The notes beneath the pieces were generated by a model that saw nothing but the letters and a program-made list of their open reading frames with translations, did not search any database and was not told where the DNA came from. This document shows positions 1 to 8,078 of a stretch of 18,150 bases of DNA, piece by piece; position 1 is the stretch's first letter; every line of letters begins with the position of its first letter. The stretch is from Bacillota bacterium (lineage in GTDB: Bacteria > Bacillota > Proteinivoracia > UBA4975): positions 1 to 18,150 of the forward strand of contig JAAYHI010000116.1 in the NCBI GenBank assembly GCA_012727415.1. The letters run 5' to 3'. Both the position numbers and the translations under genes were made by a program.

Positions 1-3
1 AGC

Positions 4-11
4 CTCCCCTT
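4..11 (-). promoter_or_regulatory. Ribosome binding site of a gene beyond the left edge
   Basis: Just after the rnpM stop the minus strand reads AAAGGGGAGGCT, a strong Shine-Dalgarno sequence. No start codon follows before the window ends, so the next gene must begin a few bases outside. In related genomes the gene after rnpM encodes an L7Ae-type ribosomal protein (YlxQ) or the initiation factor IF-2 (InfB). Which one applies cannot be seen here. Confidence 0.6.
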
Positions 12-32
12 TGCGCAATTCCCAACAGGTGC

Positions 33-305
33 TTAACTCTCGATATCGCCAAAGAGATCATCCAGTTCTGCCAGCAAAGCAGCATCTGGCTTTGCATCAA
101 GATGGCGGGCGAAGAGGTTTTCTTTGGTGGCTTTGCGCAAACAAGCGCCGGAAACGCAGATATATGCCCCCCTGCCAGGTGACTTTCCCTTCAGGTCCAG
201 GTGCAGATGCCCTTCGGGGTCGCGAACAATCCGCATCAGCTCCCGCTTGGGTTTTTTTGTGCGGCAGGCGATGCATTGGCGCATCGGAATCTTTTTAACT
301 TTCAC
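33..305 (-). CDS. rnpM: RNase P modulator RnpM (YlxR family)
   Basis: This is a small basic protein of the YlxR/DUF448 family. Members bind RNA and, in Bacillus subtilis, modulate RNase P. Family hallmarks are visible: a start-proximal KKIPMRQCIAC segment, a basic KKPKRELMRIVR stretch, and the GRGAYIC motif. I placed the start at a GTG at 305, which gives 90 residues, the usual family length. It is preceded by GGTGAG at a sensible distance. In-frame ATGs at 320 and 326 would add five to seven residues but have poor ribosome binding sites. All of these starts lie inside the nusA 3' end, whose stop is at 295-297, so translation is probably coupled. The nusA-rnpM order is conserved across Firmicutes. 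Family assignment is firm; the start is not. Confidence 0.9.
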   Translation of the reverse strand: MKVKKIPMRQCIACRTKKPKRELMRIVRDPEGHLHLDLKGKSPGRGAYICVSGACLRKATKENLFARHLDAKPDAALLAELDDLFGDIES

Positions 306-1356
306 CGCCGGGCTCACCATCCTCATATTGACTTTCGCTCTTGATGTCAATTTTCCAGCTGGTCAACTTGGCGGCAAGGCGGGCGTTTTGGCCCTCTTTG
401 CCAATGGCCAGGGACAGCTGATTGTCAGGGACAATAACAGAAGCAATTCTGGCTTCGTGGTCGGCAATGACTTCAGTCACCTGAGCCGGACTCAGGGCAT
501 TGGCAACAAAGACCTCGATTTCGGGACTCCAGCGGACTATGTCAATCTTTTCTCCCTTCAGTTCGTTGACAATGGCCTGCACGCGCATGCCCCTGGGGCC
601 GACGCAGGCACCGACGGGATCAACGTCGGGATTGTCTGACCAGACAGCCAGCTTGGAGCGCTGACCTGCTTCCCTGGACACCGCTTTGATTTCAACAGTA
701 CCATCGAAAATCTCCGGCACTTCCGCTTCAAAAAGGCGCTTTATTAAGCTGGGATGAGTCCTGGAAACAAAGACCTGGGGCCCCCGGGGAGAGTTTTTTA
801 CTTCCAGGACGAAAAACTTCATCCGCGCCTGGGGTTCATAAACATCGCTGGCCAATTGCTCGGAGGGGGGAAGGATTGCCTCAGTCTTGCCGATGTCAAC
901 ATAGACATTGTCCTGTTCTACATTTTGCACAATGCCAGTGACAATTTCACTTTCCCGGTCGGAAAATTCCTTGTAGATCTTATCCCGTTCTGCCTCGCGA
1001 ATCTTTTGAATAACCACCTGCTTCGCTGCCTGGGCGGCAATGCGCCCAAAGTCCTTAGGGGTGACCTCGACTTCTGCCATATCCCCATAGGTATATATTG
1101 GACTGATTTTCAAAGCATCGCGAAGTGAAATCTGCTCTAAGGGATTCTCAACAGATTCCACAACTTCTTTTTGGGAAAAGACCTTGATTTCCCCGGTTTC
1201 GCGATTGAGGGCCACCCTCACATTTTGCAATGAAGAAAAGTTCTTTTTGTAGGCAGAGACCAAAGCTGCTTCGACTGCTTCCAGGAGCAATTCTTTTTCA
1301 ATTCCCTTTTCTTCGGCAAGCTGATCAATAGCCTCGACAAATTCGACTACGTTCAT
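295..1356 (-). CDS. nusA: Transcription termination/antitermination factor NusA
   Basis: NusA binds RNA polymerase and nascent RNA and controls pausing, termination and antitermination. The 353-residue protein has the expected order. First comes an N-terminal polymerase-binding domain (about 1-130). An S1 domain follows, beginning near EIVTGIVQNVEQDNVYVDIG. Then come KH1, with VGACVGPRGMRVQ, and KH2, with LSLAIGKEGQNARLA. There are no C-terminal acidic repeats, as is normal in Gram-positive bacteria. The ATG at 1356 is chosen because AAGGAG at 1365-1370 sits eight bases upstream; an in-frame GTG at 1365 falls inside that site. rimP, the almost universal upstream neighbour of nusA, is missing here, and an MgtC-family gene takes its place. 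The 3' end overlaps rnpM. Confidence 0.97.
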   Translation of the reverse strand: MNVVEFVEAIDQLAEEKGIEKELLLEAVEAALVSAYKKNFSSLQNVRVALNRETGEIKVFSQKEVVESVENPLEQISLRDALKISPIYTYGDMAEVEVTPKDFGRIAAQAAKQVVIQKIREAERDKIYKEFSDRESEIVTGIVQNVEQDNVYVDIGKTEAILPPSEQLASDVYEPQARMKFFVLEVKNSPRGPQVFVSRTHPSLIKRLFEAEVPEIFDGTVEIKAVSREAGQRSKLAVWSDNPDVDPVGACVGPRGMRVQAIVNELKGEKIDIVRWSPEIEVFVANALSPAQVTEVIADHEARIASVIVPDNQLSLAIGKEGQNARLAAKLTSWKIDIKSESQYEDGEPGGES

Positions 1357-1405
1357 AAAAAACACTCCTTGTCATCCAATGAAAGTACCTGACTGTACAT
1401 ACCGT

Positions 1406-2035
1406 TCATTCCCCGGTCTTAATGTTGCTGACCCCGTCCAGTTGAGCCAGTGCAGCGGCCACTTCGTGGATTTCCACGGGACCAGGCAGCTTAAGAATTA
1501 ACTCAATTGCCACGTGTTCTGAAGACTCGGGAGAAATATCCACCGACTTGATTGATACCCCCATCTCTCCCAGTTTGGACGCCACTTTCCCTAGCTGGCC
1601 GGGAGCATCAGCCACAATAATATCGACTTTTTTGGTTCTCTGCCATATTCTCTTCTCCAGGCTGTAAAAGAAGAATAAGACAACTACCATCAGGGCTGTG
1701 GTAAGGGTGGCACCCCAATAGTAACCGGTGCCAATTGCCATACCTACCCCAGCCACTGACCACAAGCTGGCTGCTGTAGTAAGGCCCCGGATAGTGGCTC
1801 CCTCCCGTAAAATAGTTCCCGCTCCCAGAAAGCCAATGCCGCTGACGATTTGCGCAGCAACCCGGGAGGGATCTGCCCCGCCAAAGGAATTGACAGATAC
1901 CAAAGTAAACAAAGTTGAACCGATGCACACCAAGACGTGGGTGCGAAATCCCGCCGGATGGTTGTGCACCTCCCGTTCCAGGCCAATGATGCTGCCAAAG
2001 ACCACCGCCAGAACAAGCCGCAGAGCAACAACCAT
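1406..2035 (-). CDS. MgtC/SapB family inner-membrane protein
   Basis: This 209-residue membrane protein belongs to the MgtC/SapB family. Its N-terminal part carries several hydrophobic helices and the family motifs GLEREVHNHPAGFRTH (about residues 18-33) and SGIGFLGAGTI (about 64-75). The last 70 or so residues form a soluble domain beginning near VDIIVADAPGQLGKV, which resembles an ACT-type fold. MgtC in Salmonella supports growth in low magnesium and inside macrophages and restrains the F-ATPase. Many environmental homologues have no known role, so I do not assign a substrate. The start at 2035 has a GGGGGGAG ribosome binding site and lies 12 bases after the glycosyltransferase stop, so the two genes are probably co-transcribed. 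Their position between ispG and nusA is unusual. Confidence 0.88.
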   Translation of the reverse strand: MVVALRLVLAVVFGSIIGLEREVHNHPAGFRTHVLVCIGSTLFTLVSVNSFGGADPSRVAAQIVSGIGFLGAGTILREGATIRGLTTAASLWSVAGVGMAIGTGYYWGATLTTALMVVVLFFFYSLEKRIWQRTKKVDIIVADAPGQLGKVASKLGEMGVSIKSVDISPESSEHVAIELILKLPGPVEIHEVAAALAQLDGVSNIKTGE

Positions 2036-2047
2036 GCAACTCCCCCC

Positions 2048-2677
2048 TTAATTCTTAATGAGGTAAGCGAGTATCTCCACATACATCTTCAGCCTGGCCC
2101 GGAAGCCTTTCCAAAAACCCAGTTTCTCTTCCTTCATAACGTGACTGAGTTCGGGCAACTCCACCGCTGTCCACTTAACTTTTTGCTCTTCCAAAAGGCG
2201 GTTTAACGCCATTTCGACGCCAAAACGCGATATATCCATGTGCTTGACCAGCGAAACCAGGGAGGTCTTGATAACCCTCTGACCAGACAGCCTGGGAGCA
2301 ATCTTCTGCGCCAAATCTGTAGCTCCCCGCCCCTTTTTAAATACACCCATGGTGGCCTCCGCTTCGCCGGACCTGATCGGTGAAAGCATGCTTTCAATGT
2401 GGTATTCTTTGAGGCCAATGAGGTCAGCATCGATGAACATGACATATTCTGCATCCGCTTCTCTGACCCCTGCCAATAAAGCGCCGCCCTTACCCAGGTT
2501 ATGAGGCAATTTCACCACCTGAGCTCCCAGCTGTTCAGCTACGGCGGCAGTGTTGTCAGTAGAGCCGTCGCTAACTACGATTACCTGCTGAATGCTGGGA
2601 GATGACAGCAATACCTCAACAACACCGGCAATAGTTTTTTCCTCATTATACGCAGGAACTATCGCTGTTACTTTCAT
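2048..2677 (-). CDS. Family 2 glycosyltransferase
   Basis: This is a soluble 209-residue enzyme with a GT-A fold of glycosyltransferase family 2. It starts MKVTAIVPAYNEEKTIAGVV, the nucleotide-sugar binding strand. VVSDGSTDNT follows near residue 35, HNLGKGGAL near 60, and the metal-binding FIDADL near 82. It would transfer a sugar from a nucleotide donor to an unknown acceptor. No transmembrane segment is obvious, although the C-terminal GFRARLKMYVEILAYLIKN could be an amphipathic membrane-associated helix. That would suit a lipid acceptor such as a polyprenyl phosphate, but this is inference. A GAGGTG ribosome binding site precedes the ATG. It lies 27 bases after ispG and 12 before the MgtC-family gene. 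Donor and product cannot be read from the sequence. Confidence 0.85.
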   Translation of the reverse strand: MKVTAIVPAYNEEKTIAGVVEVLLSSPSIQQVIVVSDGSTDNTAAVAEQLGAQVVKLPHNLGKGGALLAGVREADAEYVMFIDADLIGLKEYHIESMLSPIRSGEAEATMGVFKKGRGATDLAQKIAPRLSGQRVIKTSLVSLVKHMDISRFGVEMALNRLLEEQKVKWTAVELPELSHVMKEEKLGFWKGFRARLKMYVEILAYLIKN

Positions 2678-2704
2678 GTTTACACCTCGGATCTTTCAGT
2701 GGCC

Positions 2705-3739
2705 TCATGTTTTTTTTATCAGCTGAAGCAGCGCTTTGGCAAGTTCTTCATTAGGCATTTTTTTAATCACATTCCCTTTGGCAAAGAGAACTCCTTCCCT
2801 GGGGCCAAAGGCAATGCCGTAGTCAGCATGCTTCGCTTCCCCGGGTCCATTGACAGCACAGCCCATCACTGCGATTCTCAAGGGCAAATCCACTGCGGAC
2901 AACTGGGCTTCTACTTCCCGGGCAGCCGCGGCAACGTCATAACCGGTGCGGCCGCAGGTGGGACAGCTAATGATGTCCACGCCCTGCCGCAAATTTAATG
3001 CCCGCAATATGCCAAGGGCAACAGGTATTTCTGATTCCGGAGGGCCGGTAACAGATACACGCAGGGTGTCCCCAATGCCCTGAAGGAGCAGAGCACCTAT
3101 GCCAATAGAAGATTTAATGGTACTGGCCTCAACGGTGCCGGCTTCTGTGACGCCAAGATGTATCGGATAATCATTGCCCCGGGCAAATTGCTCGGTTGCC
3201 TGTACAGTCTCCCTCACCGAAGAAGACTTGAGAGAAACAACCAGGTCTGCACAACCTGCCCTTTCCATGGCCAGGCAATAATAGTGAGCACTTTCCACTA
3301 AGGCATCCACCCTGGATAAATGCCGGTACTTGTGATGAATGGAGCCCGAGTTAACACCAATCCTCACCGGCACTTTCAGGCTGCTGGCCGCCTGGGCGAT
3401 TTCCTTTAACGCCCTGTCTCCCATGGTGCCGGGATTGATTCGCAGCTTGTCAACGCCGGCTTCCAAAGCAGCCAGGGCCAGGGGCGGGTCAAAGTGGATA
3501 TCGGCAATTACAGGGACAGGACTGAGCTTTGTGATTTGTTTCAGGCAACGAGCAGCTTCTCTGTCCGGCACAGCGACTCTGGCCAGCTGGCAGCCGGCTG
3601 CCGCCAGCCTTTTTATCTGGGCAACAGTGCTTTCAACATCACTGGTGCTTGTATTTGTCATAGACTGAATGACTATGGGGTTTTCACCGCCAATTTTCAC
3701 GCCGCCAACATCGACTGCTCTGGTTTTTCGACGGATCAT
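2705..3739 (-). CDS. ispG: 4-hydroxy-3-methylbut-2-en-1-yl diphosphate synthase (flavodoxin) IspG
   Basis: IspG is the iron-sulfur enzyme of the MEP pathway that reductively converts methylerythritol cyclodiphosphate to HMBPP. The 344-residue protein shows the N-terminal TIM-barrel signatures PIVIQSMTNT, VADIHFDPPLAL (written here as VIADIHFD) and GVNSGS. The C-terminal [4Fe-4S] ligands are C259 and C262 in SCPTCGRTGYD and C294 in GCAVNGPGEA, with E301 following. The start is the ATG at 3739. TAGGTG seven bases upstream serves as the ribosome binding site and includes the rseP stop codon. An upstream in-frame start at 3766 would overlap rseP and add a cysteine-rich tail atypical for the family. 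Together with dxr it shows that isoprenoids are made by the MEP route. Confidence 0.97.
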   Translation of the reverse strand: MIRRKTRAVDVGGVKIGGENPIVIQSMTNTSTSDVESTVAQIKRLAAAGCQLARVAVPDREAARCLKQITKLSPVPVIADIHFDPPLALAALEAGVDKLRINPGTMGDRALKEIAQAASSLKVPVRIGVNSGSIHHKYRHLSRVDALVESAHYYCLAMERAGCADLVVSLKSSSVRETVQATEQFARGNDYPIHLGVTEAGTVEASTIKSSIGIGALLLQGIGDTLRVSVTGPPESEIPVALGILRALNLRQGVDIISCPTCGRTGYDVAAAAREVEAQLSAVDLPLRIAVMGCAVNGPGEAKHADYGIAFGPREGVLFAKGNVIKKMPNEELAKALLQLIKKT

Positions 3740-3746
3740 GGCGCAC

Positions 3747-4757
3747 CTACAGCAAGAAGCGAACAATATCTTTATACATCACCAGCAGCATCAGGACAAT
3801 AAGGGCGGCGAAACCGACGAGGTGAACAAGCCCTTCCTTCTCAGGATCCAGCGGCTTTTTGCGAATTAACTCCAGTCCCAAAAACACAATCTTGCTGCCG
3901 TCGAGGGCAGGTACAGGCAGGAGGTTGAAAATGCCCAAATTTACGCTGATCAGGGCAGTCAGACTTAAGACATTGAGGAATCCTGTTCGCGCAGCTTCTC
4001 CTACGTAATGGACAATGCCAATGGGGCCGGTCAATTCTCCCACTGGAATCTTGCGGGTAATAATGCCCACGAAACTGCTGACGACGGTGGCTGTCATTCT
4101 CCAGGTTTCCTTGATTCCCTGGACAATACTGGCGCCCAGGGAAAGGCGTTTCATGGGGGGAGATATCCCCACTTCAGGAGCGGATTCGCCCATACGGGGG
4201 GTAATCTCGATAACAAGGGTCTGCTCTCCCCGCCGGAGAGTAAAGGTAAGAGGCTTAAGGTTACTGGCCCGGACTATCTCCTGAATATCTGTCCACTTCT
4301 CGGTTACTTCACCATCAATAGACAGGATTTCGTCACCAGGCATTAGCCCCGCCTGTTCGGCAGGGGAGCCAGGAATAGTACCGCCGATTCTGGCAACATT
4401 CTCTGCGGTTGCGCCCACAGAGGCAAAGAGAATGACGAAGATAATCATGGCCAGGACAAAGTTCATTATCGGGCCGGCGCCAATGACGGCCATGCGTTTC
4501 AAAGGAGTTGCATTGGGGTAGCTGGCAGGATTGTCGCCGCCGCTGCCGTCCTCCTCACCCAGCATGCGCACATATCCGCCCATGGGAATGAGGCGGAGGG
4601 AAAACTTGGTATCACGGCCCAGGCTCACGAGTTTAGGCCCGAAACCGATAGAAAACTCTTCCACTGCAATTCCCGCTGCCCTGGCGGCAAGAAAGTGGCC
4701 CAATTCATGAACTATGATGACGGCACTGAAAACAAGAACTGCAATCAAGATCGGCAT
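3747..4757 (-). CDS. rseP: RIP metalloprotease RseP (site-2 protease)
   Basis: RseP is an intramembrane zinc protease that cleaves membrane-anchored anti-sigma factors and leftover signal peptides. The 336-residue protein has an N-terminal transmembrane helix carrying the zinc motif HELGH at residues 17-21. A single PDZ domain follows in the middle (near IGGTIPGSPAEQAGLMPGDE). The conserved NLLPVPALDG segment near the C-terminus supplies the third zinc ligand, and a last transmembrane helix ends the protein. The start at 4757 is preceded by GGAGTGA, which also contains the dxr stop. An upstream in-frame start at 4820 would lie inside dxr. Only one PDZ domain is seen, as in most Gram-positive members; E. 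coli RseP has two. The dxr-rseP-ispG order is conserved. Confidence 0.96.
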   Translation of the reverse strand: MPILIAVLVFSAVIIVHELGHFLAARAAGIAVEEFSIGFGPKLVSLGRDTKFSLRLIPMGGYVRMLGEEDGSGGDNPASYPNATPLKRMAVIGAGPIMNFVLAMIIFVILFASVGATAENVARIGGTIPGSPAEQAGLMPGDEILSIDGEVTEKWTDIQEIVRASNLKPLTFTLRRGEQTLVIEITPRMGESAPEVGISPPMKRLSLGASIVQGIKETWRMTATVVSSFVGIITRKIPVGELTGPIGIVHYVGEAARTGFLNVLSLTALISVNLGIFNLLPVPALDGSKIVFLGLELIRKKPLDPEKEGLVHLVGFAALIVLMLLVMYKDIVRFLL

Positions 4758-4761
4758 AATA

Positions 4762-5922
4762 TCACTCCATGCTCTCGATGTGTCTTCTGGTAACTTGGAT
4801 TGTTCTTTCCATGGTCTCAAGGATTTGTGTTAAATCGGGATTTTCCTGCCAGGGAATCTCAGACATGATGTGGGCAATGACCTCGGGAATGCCGTTGAAA
4901 CTGAGTTTGCCCGCCAGGAAATATTCCACGCAAATATCGTTGACAGTGCTGAGGACTGCCGGGGCATTGCCTCCCCGGCTAATGGCAGCTCTGGCCAAAT
5001 CCAGACAGGGAAAGGCCTCGGTATCAGGCTGGGAAAAAGTCAAACCCGGCAAGTCAAGCCAGTTAAGAAAGAAGCTATCAGGACTGGGCCAGCGCCCCGG
5101 GTAAGACAGGGCATATTGGATGGGCACTTCCATCGAGGGAATGCCCAGCTGCGCCAGCACGGCTCCATCACTGAATTCAACCATGGAATGCACAATGCTC
5201 TGGGGATGAATGAGGACATCGATGTTTTCGGGACCAATGCCAAAGAGCCAGCTGGCCTCGATTATCTCCAATCCCTTATTCATAAGGGTAGCTGAATCGA
5301 CAGATATTTTTGCCCCCATTTGCCAGTTGGGATGTTTTACTGCCTGGGCAGGAGTGATATTTGCCAATTCTGCTTTCGTCTTTCCTAAGAATGGGCCGCC
5401 GGAGGCGGTGAGGATCAGCCTCTGGACGTCTTTGCAACTATGTCCCTGCAGACACTGAAAAATTGCAGAGTGTTCACTGTCAAGGGTCAGCAGGTGGACG
5501 CCTTTTTGACGGCAGAGCTTAGTTACAATATGGCCTGCCATCACCAGCACTTCTTTATTTGCCAGGGCAATGTTGGCACCCCCCTGGATAGCAGCTACCA
5601 CCGGCAGCAGGCCAACATGCCCGACCATTCCCGCCACTGCCATGTCAAAACTCCTGGAAGCCAGTAAGTCTGTCAGGGCTTCTTCCCCTGCCAGGATCTC
5701 GACCTCCAGGTCCCTGACCCGGGCCCGCAATTCTCTGGCAGCATGCTCATCAGCCAAAGCGGCCCAGGGGGGGCGGAATAACCTGATCTGTTGTTCCAGG
5801 AGACGCCAATTTTTCCCGGCGGCCAGCAACTGTACATCATACAGCCCCGGATTCCGCTGCAGAACCTCCAGAGTCTGCGTACCAATAGAGCCGGTGGAGC
5901 CAAGGACTGCTAAGGTTCTCAT
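4762..5922 (-). CDS. dxr: 1-deoxy-D-xylulose 5-phosphate reductoisomerase
   Basis: This enzyme performs the first committed step of the MEP pathway, converting DXP to MEP with NADPH and a divalent metal. The 386-residue protein starts with the NADPH-binding loop GSTGSIG (residues 8-14). The metal and substrate sites are D148 and E150 in TLDSEHSA, the NKE at 122-124, and MNKGLEIIEA with N215, K216 and E219. Length and motif spacing match the family. Its ATG overlaps the cdsA stop in an ATGA junction, with GGGGTG upstream, so translation is probably coupled to cdsA. rseP follows, its ribosome binding site lying within the dxr stop region. Confidence 0.98.
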   Translation of the reverse strand: MRTLAVLGSTGSIGTQTLEVLQRNPGLYDVQLLAAGKNWRLLEQQIRLFRPPWAALADEHAARELRARVRDLEVEILAGEEALTDLLASRSFDMAVAGMVGHVGLLPVVAAIQGGANIALANKEVLVMAGHIVTKLCRQKGVHLLTLDSEHSAIFQCLQGHSCKDVQRLILTASGGPFLGKTKAELANITPAQAVKHPNWQMGAKISVDSATLMNKGLEIIEASWLFGIGPENIDVLIHPQSIVHSMVEFSDGAVLAQLGIPSMEVPIQYALSYPGRWPSPDSFFLNWLDLPGLTFSQPDTEAFPCLDLARAAISRGGNAPAVLSTVNDICVEYFLAGKLSFNGIPEVIAHIMSEIPWQENPDLTQILETMERTIQVTRRHIESME

Positions 5923-6695
5923 GCCAGCACCCCAAAAAAGATGTAGGCAAGGGCGGAGACGAACAGCAAGCTGTCTATGCGGTCAAGGAACCCCCCGTGG
6001 CCGGGGAAAAAACTTCCGGAATCCTTGACCCCGGCCTGGCGCTTCAAAGCGGATTCACACAGATCGCCAATCTGACCCATTACAGCTGCGGCACATCCCC
6101 AGAGAAAGAAGATGAGAACATTGCCTTTAATTATTATGCCAATTGCCGTGGCGATGATGATGCCGGTGAAAAAACCGCCTATGGCTCCAGCCCAGGACTT
6201 ATTAGGGGAAATAGCCGGGGCAAGTTTTTTCTTGCCCAGCAGCATGCCGATAAAATAGGCACCGCTGTCGGTTCCCCAGGTGACAAGAAAGACCGCCAGG
6301 GTTAAGTACATTCCCTGTTCCATTCCTCTGACCATAGCCAGGGTGGAAGCAAGGACAGGGATGTATAATCCCCCGAAAATCAAGCCTGCAGACTGATGAA
6401 AAGTCAGCCGGGTATAGCCAAAGACAAAGAAGGAGCTGGCGGTGATAATTACATAGAGCAAAAGAAAGACATCCCAAGGCAAATAGTGCAAGCTGAGATT
6501 GAGGTAGTATGGAATTACTATAGCTCCCGCAGCCAGGGCACTAAACCCTTTGGTCAGTCCCAGCATGCGGCATAATTCAAACATCGCCCCCAGGGAATAC
6601 GCTGCCATAAAGACATGAAACACCGGCCCCCCCACATAGAGGGCGGCAAGGACAACAGGTATCCCGATAGCTGCAGTAATAAAGCGTGTACGCAT
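5919..6695 (-). CDS. cdsA: Phosphatidate cytidylyltransferase
   Basis: CdsA makes CDP-diacylglycerol from phosphatidic acid and CTP, the branch point of bacterial phospholipid synthesis. The 258-residue protein is very hydrophobic, with about seven or eight membrane helices. Near the C-terminus (residues 215-241) it carries the full family signature: SALKR, then KD, then PGHGGFLDRID. The aspartates, lysine and histidine expected at the catalytic site are all present. A GGAGG ribosome binding site precedes the ATG at 6695. The gene starts 19 bases after uppS and overlaps dxr by four bases. The uppS-cdsA-dxr order is standard in Firmicutes. Confidence 0.97.
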   Translation of the reverse strand: MRTRFITAAIGIPVVLAALYVGGPVFHVFMAAYSLGAMFELCRMLGLTKGFSALAAGAIVIPYYLNLSLHYLPWDVFLLLYVIITASSFFVFGYTRLTFHQSAGLIFGGLYIPVLASTLAMVRGMEQGMYLTLAVFLVTWGTDSGAYFIGMLLGKKKLAPAISPNKSWAGAIGGFFTGIIIATAIGIIIKGNVLIFFLWGCAAAVMGQIGDLCESALKRQAGVKDSGSFFPGHGGFLDRIDSLLFVSALAYIFFGVLA

Positions 6696-6714
6696 CAGCT
6701 AATGCCTCCAGTTC

Positions 6715-7464
6715 TTATATTCCCCCATACCGACGTTGCCGGTGCTGAAAGTCGGCAATGGCGCGGTAGAGATCAAGTTCACTAAAATCAGGCCATAGAA
6801 TATCAAGAAAACATAATTCCGAATAGGCTATTTGCCACAACAAAAAGTTGCTTATCCTCAGTTCACCGCTGGTGCGAATAATTAAGTCGGGATCTGGCAT
6901 CCCCCTTGTGTAAAGATAGCTTTCGAAGGAGGTACCGTCTATGTCCCCGGGGTCAAGAAGGCCTCTTTTGCACTCCAGCCCCACTTGCCGCGCTGCCCGG
7001 ATTATTTCTTCCCGAGCTCCGTAATTAATGGCAAAAGTCAGGGTCAGACCTGAATTTCCGGCGGTGGCCTTAATCCCCTCTGCAACAGCTTCTTGGGTAT
7101 GGGCAGGCAGCCCTCTCACGTCCCCGAGGATTCTGAGGCGAATATTATTGGCCATTAAATTGTCCAGTTCCCGGGCGACAAACTGCCCGGGCAGGTTCAT
7201 CAGATAATCTACTTCCGCCTTGGGGCGGCGCCAATTTTCAGTAGAAAACGCAAACAAAGTAAGATACTTGACATCGAGGTTTTTCAGGCCCTCAAGACAG
7301 CGGTTTATGGCATCCATTCCCGCCCTGTGGCCCGCCATGCGGGGCAGGCCTTGCCTCTGGGCCCAGCGGCCGTTGCCATCCATAATAATTCCTATATGTA
7401 CCGGCATTGACCCGCCCTTAATCTGTGCCAGCTCATCGGCTTTCCGCTTTCTCCCAAAGAACAT
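6715..7464 (-). CDS. uppS: Isoprenyl transferase (undecaprenyl diphosphate synthase)
   Basis: UppS condenses isopentenyl diphosphate units onto farnesyl diphosphate, producing the C55 carrier lipid for peptidoglycan and wall polymers. The 249-residue protein has the cis-prenyltransferase motif IIMDGNGRWAQ with the catalytic D29. FAFSTENWRRP follows, and LIIRTSGELRISNFL lies towards the C-terminus. The ATG at 7464 is preferred because GAGGGATGG lies just upstream. Another in-frame ATG at 7476 has no ribosome binding site and would add four residues. A strong hairpin precedes the gene in the gap after frr. Its substrates come from the MEP pathway, two steps of which are encoded just downstream. 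Confidence 0.96.
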   Translation of the reverse strand: MFFGRKRKADELAQIKGGSMPVHIGIIMDGNGRWAQRQGLPRMAGHRAGMDAINRCLEGLKNLDVKYLTLFAFSTENWRRPKAEVDYLMNLPGQFVARELDNLMANNIRLRILGDVRGLPAHTQEAVAEGIKATAGNSGLTLTFAINYGAREEIIRAARQVGLECKRGLLDPGDIDGTSFESYLYTRGMPDPDLIIRTSGELRISNFLLWQIAYSELCFLDILWPDFSELDLYRAIADFQHRQRRYGGI

Positions 7465-7486
7465 ACCATCCCTCATTTCAGTTGAA

Positions 7487-7504
7487 GCGCCCCATTTGGG
7501 GCGC
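7487..7504 (-). promoter_or_regulatory. GC-rich hairpin between frr and uppS
   Basis: A perfect 7-base-pair inverted repeat, GCGCCCC with GGGGCGC and a four-base loop, lies in the 51-base gap between frr and uppS. No U-run follows on either strand, so it is not a canonical intrinsic terminator. It ends about 22 bases before the uppS start. It may be an RNA processing or stabilising element, or a weak attenuator. The function is inference. Confidence 0.5.
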
Positions 7505-7515
7505 AGTTTCGAGAT

Positions 7516-8073
7516 TTAGACTTCCATAATCTCCGCTTCTTTAATGGCAAGTTGCTCATCAGCAAGTTTAGTATACTGGTCCGTTAGCTTCTGAATTTCC
7601 TCCTGATGGCGTCTTTCGTCATCCTCGGATATTTCTCCGTCTTTTTGCAGAGCCCTGATAGTGTCATTGGCATCCCTGCGAATGTTGCGGATGGCGACTT
7701 TGGCTTCTTCGGCTTTCTTGCGTACCAGTTTGGTCAGTTCAACCCTGCGCTCCTCGGTGAGCTGAGGGATTGGCAGCCTGATTACTGTGCCGTCGCTGTT
7801 AGGGGTCAGCCCCAGGCCAGATTTTAGAATCGCCTTTTCGACCTCGGGAATTGCCGTCTTGTCCCAGGGCTGAATAACCAAAGTCCTGGGGTCAGGAGCG
7901 CTGATATTGGCCATTTGTTTTATCGGCGTGACAACGCCATAGTATTCAACGGTCAAGCGATCAAGAAGTGCCGGGTTTGCCCGCCCTGCCCTTACAGCGT
8001 TAAACTCGGTTTTCAGGGCGTCGATTGCCTTTCCCATCCTGGTTTTTGCATCAGCATAAATCTCATCAAACAC
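7516..8073 (-). CDS. frr: Ribosome recycling factor
   Basis: RRF splits post-termination ribosomes together with EF-G. The protein has 185 residues, the exact usual length. Typical segments are MGKAIDALKTEFNAVRAGRA near the N-terminus, YYGVVTPIKQMANISAPDPR in domain II, and RNIRRDANDTI with the C-terminal KLADEQLAIKEAEIMEV helix. The start codon is GTG at 8073, preceded by AAGGGGGT. That ribosome binding site overlaps the pyrH stop codon five bases upstream, so pyrH and frr are tightly coupled. Confidence 0.98.
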   Translation of the reverse strand: MFDEIYADAKTRMGKAIDALKTEFNAVRAGRANPALLDRLTVEYYGVVTPIKQMANISAPDPRTLVIQPWDKTAIPEVEKAILKSGLGLTPNSDGTVIRLPIPQLTEERRVELTKLVRKKAEEAKVAIRNIRRDANDTIRALQKDGEISEDDERRHQEEIQKLTDQYTKLADEQLAIKEAEIMEV

Positions 8074-8078
8074 TTTGC

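Noticed and set aside
1354..1365. GTG at 1365 as the nusA start
   Set aside because: The GTG is part of the sequence directly attached to the AAGGAG ribosome binding site, leaving no spacing. The ATG at 1356 has ideal spacing and matches the family N-terminus.
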